From Bacillota bacterium (GTDB lineage Bacteria; Bacillota; Sulfobacillia; Sulfobacillales; Sulfobacillaceae): a stretch of 6,280 nt of DNA. The notes beneath the pieces are model-generated. The model was not told the origin of the DNA. It searched no databases and saw nothing but the letters and a program-made list of their open reading frames with translations. This document shows, in pieces, positions 1 to 4,872 of the stretch (positions within the stretch are counted from its first letter, which is position 1; each line of letters opens with the position of its first letter). The stretch covers positions 1 to 6,280 of the forward strand of contig JAMDDZ010000138.1 of the NCBI GenBank assembly GCA_023488565.1, read 5' to 3'. Made by a program: the position numbers and the translations under genes.

Positions 1-1493
1 CGCGTATCGCCTGGTCGGATAACATCATCAATCAGTGCTGAACTCGCAGCAATGTCTGAACCTATCCGCTGCCTGAATTGTTCGACCAACTGTTGCCGCA
101 TAGCCTCGGGATCCTCACTCCGCAAAATGGCCTTGCCGTAAATAATGTTGACGGCGCCCTCCGCTCCCATCAGACTAATTTGCGCAGTAGGCCAGGTGAC
201 AACTAAATCTGGTTCAAAAGCTCGGCCATTCATCACGTAGTACCCGGCGCCAAACGCCTTGCGCACCACCACCGTAAATTTAGGCACAGTGGCTTGGGCT
301 GTCGCGTAAAGGAATTTAGCACCATGCCGAATAATGCCCTGTTTTTCCACTGCAGATCCAATCATAAACGCTGGGGTGTCGACCAAGTACACGAGGGGAA
401 TGTTAAAGGCATCGCATAACATAATGAAACGAGCCGCTTTGTCCGACGCGTTCACATCAATGGCGGCTCCCAAGTACATCGACTGATTAGCCACAATGCC
501 CACAGAATATCCCCCGATGCGAGCCAAACCCACTATGATGTTTCTTGCCCAGCGAGGTTTGATCTCAAAGAATTCCCCATCATCAACGATTTCGTTGATG
601 ACCTTATGCATGTCGTATCCTTGGTTTAAGGCTACCGGCACCATGGTTTCCAATTTGTCACAAATGCGGTCCGGCGGGTCCGCAACAGCCATCCGCGGCG
701 GGGTCTCTCCGCTGTGCTGGGGGAAAAAACTTAAATAGTGCCGAATGGCGTCTAGACATTCGCCATCGTCCCGGCACTCCAAGTCTCCTACACCTGATAC
801 CTCGCAGTGAATTTTGCTTCCGCCCAAATCCTGCTCATTCACGTCCTCTCCCATGGCGGCCTTGACTAAAGGCGGACCACCCAGCGCCAAAAAGCTGGTC
901 CCTTTGACCATTGGAACAAAGTCCGCCAATCCGGGAATGTATGCGGTTCCAGCAGCTCCAGGCCCCATCACGGCGCACACTAAGGGAACCACCCCAGACA
1001 TCTTGACCTCATCAAAAAAAATGTCTCCAGTCCCTGCGAACCACGAACCCGCCGCTTCTTGGATCCGACCTCCAGCGGAGTCAATCAGCCAAATCATGGG
1101 GACACGGTTGCGCAGTGCCCAATTTCGCACCCGAGCTACCTTTCGCTCACCAACGGTTCCCATAGATCCCGCCATCACGGTAAAGTCATAGGCTGCCACC
1201 GCCACAATTCTTCCATCAACGCGGCCGGTTCCGGTTATGACGCCATCCGCCGGGGTCTTCCGATCCTTCATTTCAGGGACATCATCTTGATGATGCGCCA
1301 AGATCCCCATCTCCTCAAACGTACCGGGATCGAAAAGCTTATCGAGGCGCTCCCTTGCCGTCCATTTTCCCAATTCGTGCTGCCGCGCAATTTGGACGGC
1401 CCCGCCCATCTCCTCGCGAATTTTCGCTTTTTGCATTGTCAGGTCCTCTGTAATGCTTTTTAAAGACCGTGTTTCGTCAAGACGCTGGCTCAT
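1..1493 (-). CDS. Acyl-CoA carboxylase carboxyltransferase (beta) subunit, partial at left edge
   Basis: Carboxyltransferase subunit of a biotin-dependent acyl-CoA carboxylase (PccB/MccB/MmdA family), which moves the carboxyl group from carboxybiotin to an acyl-CoA in the cytosol. 497 complete residues are visible, ending in VIRPGDTR at the window edge. The family normally ends shortly after this DTR, so perhaps 10-30 residues are missing. Two crotonase-fold halves are evident. The N-terminal half has ADGVITGTGRVDGR (82-95), IDSAGGRIQE (137-146) and the first oxyanion loop GPGAAGTAY (177-185). The C-terminal half has VDTPAFMIGS (371-380), GIIRHGAK (386-393), the second oxyanion loop RKAFGAGYYVM (411-421) and WPTAQISLMGAEGAV (434-448). 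Start: ATG 1493 has GGAGGG ten bases upstream. ATG 1511 has AGGGG only two bases away and is less likely. It follows maoC by 39 bases. The chain is mostly propionyl-type, but the second oxyanion loop is methylcrotonyl-like, so the substrate is uncertain. No intact biotin carboxylase or carrier gene lies in the window. Confidence 0.95.
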   Translation of the reverse strand, partial: MSQRLDETRSLKSITEDLTMQKAKIREEMGGAVQIARQHELGKWTARERLDKLFDPGTFEEMGILAHHQDDVPEMKDRKTPADGVITGTGRVDGRIVAVAAYDFTVMAGSMGTVGERKVARVRNWALRNRVPMIWLIDSAGGRIQEAAGSWFAGTGDIFFDEVKMSGVVPLVCAVMGPGAAGTAYIPGLADFVPMVKGTSFLALGGPPLVKAAMGEDVNEQDLGGSKIHCEVSGVGDLECRDDGECLDAIRHYLSFFPQHSGETPPRMAVADPPDRICDKLETMVPVALNQGYDMHKVINEIVDDGEFFEIKPRWARNIIVGLARIGGYSVGIVANQSMYLGAAIDVNASDKAARFIMLCDAFNIPLVYLVDTPAFMIGSAVEKQGIIRHGAKFLYATAQATVPKFTVVVRKAFGAGYYVMNGRAFEPDLVVTWPTAQISLMGAEGAVNIIYGKAILRSEDPEAMRQQLVEQFRQRIGSDIAASSALIDDVIRPGDT

Positions 1494-1503
1494 GTTGTCG
1501 TCG

Positions 1504-1509
1504 CCCTCC
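1504..1509 (-). promoter_or_regulatory. Ribosome-binding site of the carboxyltransferase gene
   Basis: GGAGGG on the minus strand lies ten bases before ATG 1493. It is what favours that start over the in-frame ATG at 1511, whose own purine run is only two bases away. A third in-frame ATG at 1436 would cut off an N-terminal helix that family members usually have. Confidence 0.6.
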
Positions 1510-1532
1510 ATTTCCCCTAAGTGATGTCGCCG

Positions 1533-1985
1533 TCACGTTGACAAGTGTCGCATTTCTTCTTTATCTGCCACCAAAATCCGCAGCGTTGCCATCACCACTG
1601 GTTCGCCTGTCTGTTTTTTAATCGTCAACTGAGTGTCAACGACTCCTCCACGTTTTTTGATAGAAAGGGCGCTGACCTGAAGTTCGGCCGAGATCGTGTC
1701 GCCAATGTATGTAGGAGCCACAAAACGGACACGATCGATGCCATAAAAGGCCAACACAACGCCGGGATTCATTGTAATGAGTCCTGTGGATGCCGCCAGT
1801 ACCAGCATGCCGTGCGCGATCCGTTGGCCAAAGGGTCCTTTTTGGGCCCACTCCTTATCGGTATGAAGCGGGTACCAGTCTCCGCTAAATGCCGAAAACA
1901 TCACCAGATCCGCTTCCGTTATCGTACGGCCCCGCGAGGACCACACCTCGCCCACCGTGTAATCTTCAAAAGGTTTCTCAAACAT
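1533..1985 (-). CDS. MaoC-like hotdog-fold enoyl-CoA hydratase/dehydratase
   Basis: A 150-residue single hotdog-domain protein of the MaoC/(R)-specific enoyl-CoA hydratase family, which reversibly adds water to a trans-2-enoyl-CoA. The family signature is at 33-45: FSGDWYPLHTDKE, with the catalytic pair Asp36 and His41. It is followed by FGQRIAHGMLVLA (52-64), where the chain packs against the active site, and by DRVRFVAPTYIGDTI (84-98), the usual second strand block. The classical signature is GD-x-N-P-x-H. Here the Asn is Tyr38, a variation I cannot interpret with certainty. Length is normal for the family. The start is ATG 1985, nine bases after AGGAGG. The frame stays open upstream to 2063, but those codons have no ribosome-binding site and read through a decayed region. 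In the operon it would hydrate the enoyl-CoA made by the dehydrogenases, or a carboxylated enoyl-CoA. The exact substrate is unknown. Confidence 0.9.
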   Translation of the reverse strand: MFEKPFEDYTVGEVWSSRGRTITEADLVMFSAFSGDWYPLHTDKEWAQKGPFGQRIAHGMLVLAASTGLITMNPGVVLAFYGIDRVRFVAPTYIGDTISAELQVSALSIKKRGGVVDTQLTIKKQTGEPVVMATLRILVADKEEMRHLST

Positions 1986-1992
1986 GGGATTT

Positions 1993-2000
1993 CTCCTCCT
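1993..2000 (-). promoter_or_regulatory. Strong ribosome-binding site of the maoC-like gene
   Basis: AGGAGGAG on the minus strand, with nine bases between AGGAGG and ATG 1985. It is the strongest Shine-Dalgarno sequence in the window and decides the maoC start. It lies directly after the stop codon (2002-2004) of the AtuA remnant reading frame, as expected if an upstream gene once ended near here. Confidence 0.8.
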
Positions 2001-2001
2001 G

Positions 2002-2121
2002 TTAGTCAATGGAATGGAATCGTATGCCAACGGTGTTACTACTCCCAAGGCCCAGGGGCGCATCCACGCTGTCTCCGTAAAATCCTTGAGCCGCGCCTAT
2101 CCGTACTCCTGTTTTACCCAT
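2002..2121 (-). pseudogene. Truncated N-terminus of an AtuA/DUF1446-family gene (acyclic terpene utilisation)
   Basis: Starting at ATG 2121 with AGAGGG seven bases upstream, the frame reads MGKTG then VRIGAAQGFYGDSVDA. This is the characteristic N-terminus of AtuA/DUF1446 proteins (RIG-x-x-x-G-F/Y-x-GD), which are normally several hundred residues long. From about codon 22 the resemblance stops. The frame continues with unrelated residues and ends at TAA after 39 residues, just before the maoC ribosome-binding site. The family is found in acyclic terpenoid degradation clusters beside acyl-CoA dehydrogenases and a geranyl-CoA-type carboxylase, although its biochemical role is poorly defined. 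The intact start signals with a sharp loss of similarity suggest an internal deletion of nearly the whole gene rather than slow drift. It could still be translated as a 39-residue peptide, but a function is unlikely. The family call from 16 residues is recognition by eye. Confidence 0.75.
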
Positions 2122-2128
2122 CGTATCG

Positions 2129-2134
2129 CCCTCT
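2129..2134 (-). promoter_or_regulatory. Ribosome-binding site left before the AtuA remnant
   Basis: AGAGGG on the minus strand, seven bases before ATG 2121, in the 13-base gap between the stop codon of the biotinyl-like segment (2135-2137) and the AtuA start. This tight, operon-style spacing supports the view that two consecutive genes once stood here. Confidence 0.55.
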
Positions 2135-2308
2135 TTACCCGACAAGCCGTTTGTGCCCCAAATTTAAGACCACTGCAATCCATCCAGCAGCTAGAACGTG
2201 AGCCCATTCCAACCGTATAATTTCTTGTTCCGCACTAATTTCGTTGCCATGTGCGATAAGCACCTTAAATATTACGCCACCCATTGATGCTGATAGGGTC
2301 GTTAAACA
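2135..2308 (-). pseudogene. Remnant of a biotin carboxyl carrier (biotinyl) domain lacking the biotinylated lysine motif
   Basis: The open frame here reads ASMGGVIFKVLIAHGNEI, then SAEQEIIRLE. This fits the first half of a biotin attachment domain (x-M-x-G-x-x-x-K-V-x-V-x-x-G-D-x-V-x-x-G-Q-x-x-x-x-LE), as in stand-alone ~70-residue carriers. The LE should be followed by the E-x-M-K-M hairpin that carries biotin. Instead the frame reads WAHVLAAG, so there is no lysine and the hairpin seems shortened. The following GWIAVVLNLGHKRLVG resembles the second half (G-x-V-x-x-I-x-V-x-x-G-x-x-V-x-x-G) before TAA. No good start codon with a ribosome-binding site lies just before the domain, although the frame is open back to a TTG overlapping the dehydrogenase stop. 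It cannot be biotinylated in the normal way, so I call it a decayed carrier gene. Its position beside a carboxyltransferase operon fits. The alternative is chance resemblance. Confidence 0.6.
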
Positions 2309-2457
2309 ACCAACCCCCTCGTTTATATCCCTTGCGGTGAATCTCCGTGGCTGAACCAAGCCCTTCTTCCGTAGACTATCAGCCATACCTTCAGGTTGTG
2401 ACCGTATAGCTGGTTTGCATGAATACGCCGCCGCGGGAAAATTGCCCATCGAACGTG
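2309..2457 (-). pseudogene. Possible scattered remnant of the biotin carboxylase C-terminal region
   Basis: Three short stretches in different minus-strand frames resemble consecutive parts of the biotin carboxylase C-terminal domain, in the right order. GGVFMQTSYTV (2400-2432) resembles the GGV-R-x-D-...-GYTV-PP segment. KVWLIVYGR (2365-2391) resembles the following AKLIVYGR motif. PRRFTARDINEGV (about 2312-2350) loosely resembles the late F-x-x-G-x-x-x-TGF segment. The frame changes and short distances would require several small deletions. A biotin carboxylase just upstream of a biotin carrier would be the expected gene order. Each match is short and the third is weak, so this rests mostly on order and context. 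It could be coincidence. Confidence 0.35.
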
Positions 2458-3612
2458 TCAACGCGACGCCAACAGCTGCCGCATGATAATGATTTTTTGA
2501 ATTTCCGAGGTCCCTCCGCCGATGGTATGAATCTTGGCATCACGCATCATCCGCTCCACGGAAAAATCCTTGGTAAACCCATAGCCTCCCAGAATTTGCA
2601 CCGCCTCCGTCGTCGCCGTCATGCACATTTCCGACGCAAACAGTTTGGCGTAGGACGCCAACAAATTGGCCTCGCGCCCCCGGATGCCCTGGTCCATCAG
2701 CGCCGCGCCCTTGTAGACCAGCAGCCGCGCCATCTCGATATGCATGGCCATGGCGACCAGTTTGTCTTGAATCAATTGAAACGCCACCAGCGGCTGGCCA
2801 AACTGCCGCCGGTCTTGCGCGTACTGGAGGGCAAACTCATACGCCCCGCGCGCCAGCCCCACGGACAGCGCGCCCATGACCAGCCGCTCGGAGTTTAACC
2901 CGCTCATGAGCACCGCCACGCCCCGATTGAGCTCGCCCAAGAGGTTCTCTTCGGGAATGCGGCAGTGGTCCAACACGAGCTCCCCAGTGGGAGAGCCACG
3001 CCAGCCCATTTTTTCGAAGGCCCGGCCGCGCCGAAACCCGGGAAATGTCGCCTCCACGACAAACGCGCTGATCCCCTCCGCCCCGCGCGATGGTTCCGTT
3101 TTGGCGTAGACGATGAAGACATCGCCAATCGGCGCATTTGTGATGAAGATTTTGGTGCCGTCGAGCACGTACCCGTCCCCTTGCCGCGTCGCCTTCGTCT
3201 GCATTGACACCACATCGGACCCGGTGTCCGGCTCGGTCATGGCGAGGCCCGCCACCAGGTCTCCGGCACAGGCCCCGGGCAAATATTTATGCTTTAAAAC
3301 CTCCGACCCATTGCGCAGCACGTTGTCGTTAAACAAGGTGGCATTAGTTCCAAAGGCTAGCGCAGTCGCCTGACATGCCACCCCAAGTTCTTCAGCCACA
3401 ATCATCATATCGAGGTAGCTACCACCGCCCCCACCGTAGGCAGATGGTACCGTAATCCCGAGCAAACCCATGGCGCCCATCTTCTTGAAATTCTCCGTGG
3501 GAAATGCCGCCTCGCGGTCAATCGTGGCGGCCAACGGGGCCACGTCGTGTTGGGCAAATTTGCGGACAGTCTCTTGCAACAGGCGTTGTTCGGCGGTCAA
3601 ATTAAAATCCAT
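2458..3612 (-). CDS. Acyl-CoA dehydrogenase, isovaleryl/long-chain-type active site
   Basis: A full-length (384-residue) FAD-dependent acyl-CoA dehydrogenase that makes a 2,3-enoyl-CoA and passes electrons to electron-transfer flavoprotein. Family landmarks in order: N-terminal helical domain with MDFNLTAEQ; FAD/substrate loop LAMTEPDTGSD (123-133); TKIFITNA (153-160); GWRGSPTGEL (203-212); RRQFGQPL (268-275); QILGGYGF (339-346); VERMMRDAK (352-360); and IGGGTSEIQ (364-372). The usual catalytic glutamate of the Y-E-G-T motif is Gly366. Glu242 in LNSERLVMG occupies the place used as base by isovaleryl-CoA and long-chain dehydrogenases, so the enzyme is probably active on branched or long substrates. 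The start is ATG 3612, eight bases after AGAGGAAGGA. It follows the other dehydrogenase by 54 bases. Its G+C content, mainly at third codon positions, is clearly higher than its neighbours, which may mean separate ancestry. Confidence 0.95.
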   Translation of the reverse strand: MDFNLTAEQRLLQETVRKFAQHDVAPLAATIDREAAFPTENFKKMGAMGLLGITVPSAYGGGGGSYLDMMIVAEELGVACQATALAFGTNATLFNDNVLRNGSEVLKHKYLPGACAGDLVAGLAMTEPDTGSDVVSMQTKATRQGDGYVLDGTKIFITNAPIGDVFIVYAKTEPSRGAEGISAFVVEATFPGFRRGRAFEKMGWRGSPTGELVLDHCRIPEENLLGELNRGVAVLMSGLNSERLVMGALSVGLARGAYEFALQYAQDRRQFGQPLVAFQLIQDKLVAMAMHIEMARLLVYKGAALMDQGIRGREANLLASYAKLFASEMCMTATTEAVQILGGYGFTKDFSVERMMRDAKIHTIGGGTSEIQKIIIMRQLLASR

Positions 3613-3620
3613 CGGTTTAT

Positions 3621-3630
3621 TCCTTCCTCT
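3621..3630 (-). promoter_or_regulatory. Ribosome-binding site of the second acyl-CoA dehydrogenase
   Basis: AGAGGAAGGA on the minus strand, eight bases before ATG 3612. It fixes the start at the family-typical MDF N-terminus. Confidence 0.7.
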
Positions 3631-3666
3631 GCGTCATGCACTGCAGACACCGAAGCCCAATGCTTA

Positions 3667-4836
3667 TTAGTCGGCTCCAGCACGAAAGTCCTCTAGTAAT
3701 TGATGGGCGATTATCAATCGGTGAATTGACGACGTTCCTCCACCCACTGGGGTGATGGCCATCTCTCGGTAGATCCGTTCAATAGGATAGTCCTTCATAT
3801 ACCCATAGCCGCCATAAATTTCCATAGCATTCTGCAGTACCCCAATCGCGGTCTCTGTGGTAAACAGCTTGCTGACGGAGGCATAAAAATTGGCCATCGC
3901 CCCCTGGTCCAGGCACCAGGCCGCGTGGTAGGATAGGAGCCGTGCCGCGTGAATCTGAACCGACATGTCTGCCAACTTGCTTTTAACCATTTGAAAATCT
4001 GCAATACGGCGGTTAAACTGGCGGCGCTGCGAGGCATACTCCAATACCATCTGCATGGTCCCCTGCAGAACGCCTAGTACCCCCGCGAACAAAATAGCTC
4101 TTTCCCACACCATCGCCGTTGCTGCCACATCGGTGAAGCCTCTGCCATCTCCTCCCAGCATCGCTGTCTTGGCGACTATGCAATCGTCAAAAAACACTTC
4201 TCCCGTTGGTGTGGAGTGATTACCCATTTTCGCCAGGGTGCGACCGACGCGAAACCCCGGTGTCCCTTTTTCCACCACAAAACTCGAGATCCCTTCGGCG
4301 CCTAGTTTGCGATCCCGGGTGGCAAACGCGATCAGTACGTCTGCTCGGGGTGCGTTGGTAATGAAGGTTTTGGCGCCGTTCAAAACAAAATGCTCTGCTT
4401 CCTGGCGCATGGATGTGCGAAGACTGGCGGCATCCGATCCTGCTTCCGGCTCGGTCAGTGCGAACGCGCCGATTTGAGAACCGCTGCATAGCCGGGGGAG
4501 ATAGTGTTGCTTTTGAGAATCCGTCCCAAACAGCCAAAGAGGAACTTCGACCAAAACCATGTGAGCGCCGATCGACACGCACAAACCCGTGTCCATGCCG
4601 CCTTCACCCAGAGCTTCGAGAGCCACCATCGTAGTGACCGCATCCGCCCCTAATCCTCCATATTTTTCCGGAATAGGAATACCTAAGACGCCAAGTTTCC
4701 CGATGGAATCCCAAAGTTCCTGGTCCCACACCCCGGTGGCGTCCCGTTCTGAGGCGCCGGGCGCAATTTGTTCCCGCGCAAAGGACATGATTGTTTTTCT
4801 TAGAGTTCTTTGACTGTCGCTTAAGGCAAAGTCCAT
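3667..4836 (-). CDS. Acyl-CoA dehydrogenase, isovaleryl/long-chain-type active site
   Basis: A 389-residue FAD-dependent acyl-CoA dehydrogenase of normal length, paralogous to the gene at 2458-3612 but clearly divergent. Landmarks: MDFALSDSQ; LGIPIPEKYGGLGAD (51-65); FALTEPEAGSD (125-135); KTFITNAPRADV (156-167); NHSTPTGEV (206-214); RRQFNRRIADFQ (271-282), where the usual RxQFG-x-P has Asn and Arg; EIYGGYGY (339-346); and VGGGTSSIHRLI (364-375). Gly366 replaces the common C-terminal catalytic glutamate. Glu245 in MVWERAIL sits at the isovaleryl/long-chain dehydrogenase base position. The start is taken at ATG 4836 because MDF is the family N-terminus and AAGGGG lies about 11 bases upstream. 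An in-frame TTG at 4863 would add nine residues. The gene ends in a tandem TAATAA. It lies 36 bases after the ligase gene, so the two are probably co-transcribed. The two dehydrogenases may act on successive intermediates, or possibly as a heteromer; this is inference. Confidence 0.95.
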   Translation of the reverse strand: MDFALSDSQRTLRKTIMSFAREQIAPGASERDATGVWDQELWDSIGKLGVLGIPIPEKYGGLGADAVTTMVALEALGEGGMDTGLCVSIGAHMVLVEVPLWLFGTDSQKQHYLPRLCSGSQIGAFALTEPEAGSDAASLRTSMRQEAEHFVLNGAKTFITNAPRADVLIAFATRDRKLGAEGISSFVVEKGTPGFRVGRTLAKMGNHSTPTGEVFFDDCIVAKTAMLGGDGRGFTDVAATAMVWERAILFAGVLGVLQGTMQMVLEYASQRRQFNRRIADFQMVKSKLADMSVQIHAARLLSYHAAWCLDQGAMANFYASVSKLFTTETAIGVLQNAMEIYGGYGYMKDYPIERIYREMAITPVGGGTSSIHRLIIAHQLLEDFRAGAD

Positions 4837-4847
4837 AAGTTCGCATT

Positions 4848-4853
4848 CCCCTT
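4848..4853 (-). promoter_or_regulatory. Ribosome-binding site of the first acyl-CoA dehydrogenase
   Basis: AAGGGG on the minus strand, 11 bases before ATG 4836, which is slightly long. A similar AAGGGG sits five bases before the alternative TTG start at 4863, so the start is decided mainly by the family N-terminus. Confidence 0.45.
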
Positions 4854-4872
4854 TTCGGATCAATGGAGCCCC

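Larger units (their letters stand above)
1986..2457 (-). other. 472-base stretch of decayed genes inside the operon
   Basis: No intact protein gene is visible on either strand between the second dehydrogenase and maoC. The minus strand is not random, however. Read 5' to 3', it carries short biotin-carboxylase-like motifs (about 2309-2457), a biotinyl-domain-like segment without its lysine (2135-2308), and the start of an AtuA-family gene (2002-2121), each annotated separately. No insertion-sequence ends, tRNA-like folds, convincing promoter or rho-independent terminator were seen. Transcription probably runs through to maoC and the carboxyltransferase. Confidence 0.7.

Noticed and set aside
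814..1463. Plus-strand open frames opposite the carboxyltransferase gene
   Set aside because: The minus-strand frame here encodes an uninterrupted, conserved carboxyltransferase. The plus-strand translations are low-complexity and without motifs.
1538..1566. TTGACA with an AT-rich stretch 17-18 bases on, plus strand, as an antisense promoter
   Set aside because: The would-be -10 (TTATCT/TATCTG) matches the consensus at only two or three positions, and no plus-strand gene follows.
1545..2201. Long open frame (218 codons) on the plus strand across maoC and the decayed stretch
   Set aside because: It is antisense to a clear MaoC gene, its translation resembles no family I know, it lacks a good ribosome-binding site, and all recognised genes are on the minus strand.
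2456..2461. TTGACA hexamer at the end of the second dehydrogenase as a -35 promoter element for the downstream genes
   Set aside because: At 16-18 bases downstream the sequence is TTCCCG/TCCCGC/CCCGCG, nothing like a -10 box. The hexamer is explained by the TTG-A-C around the stop codon.
2135..2461. The 108-codon minus-strand frame starting at a TTG overlapping the dehydrogenase stop, as an intact, translationally coupled gene
   Set aside because: The start is weak, the first ~50 residues look like no protein family in that frame, and the biotinyl-like part lacks its lysine. A decayed region fits better, though coupled translation cannot be excluded.
2419..2898. Plus-strand open frame of 159 codons over the end of the second dehydrogenase
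   Set aside because: It is an antisense shadow of a G+C-rich dehydrogenase gene. Its Arg/His/Gln-rich translation is typical of such shadows.
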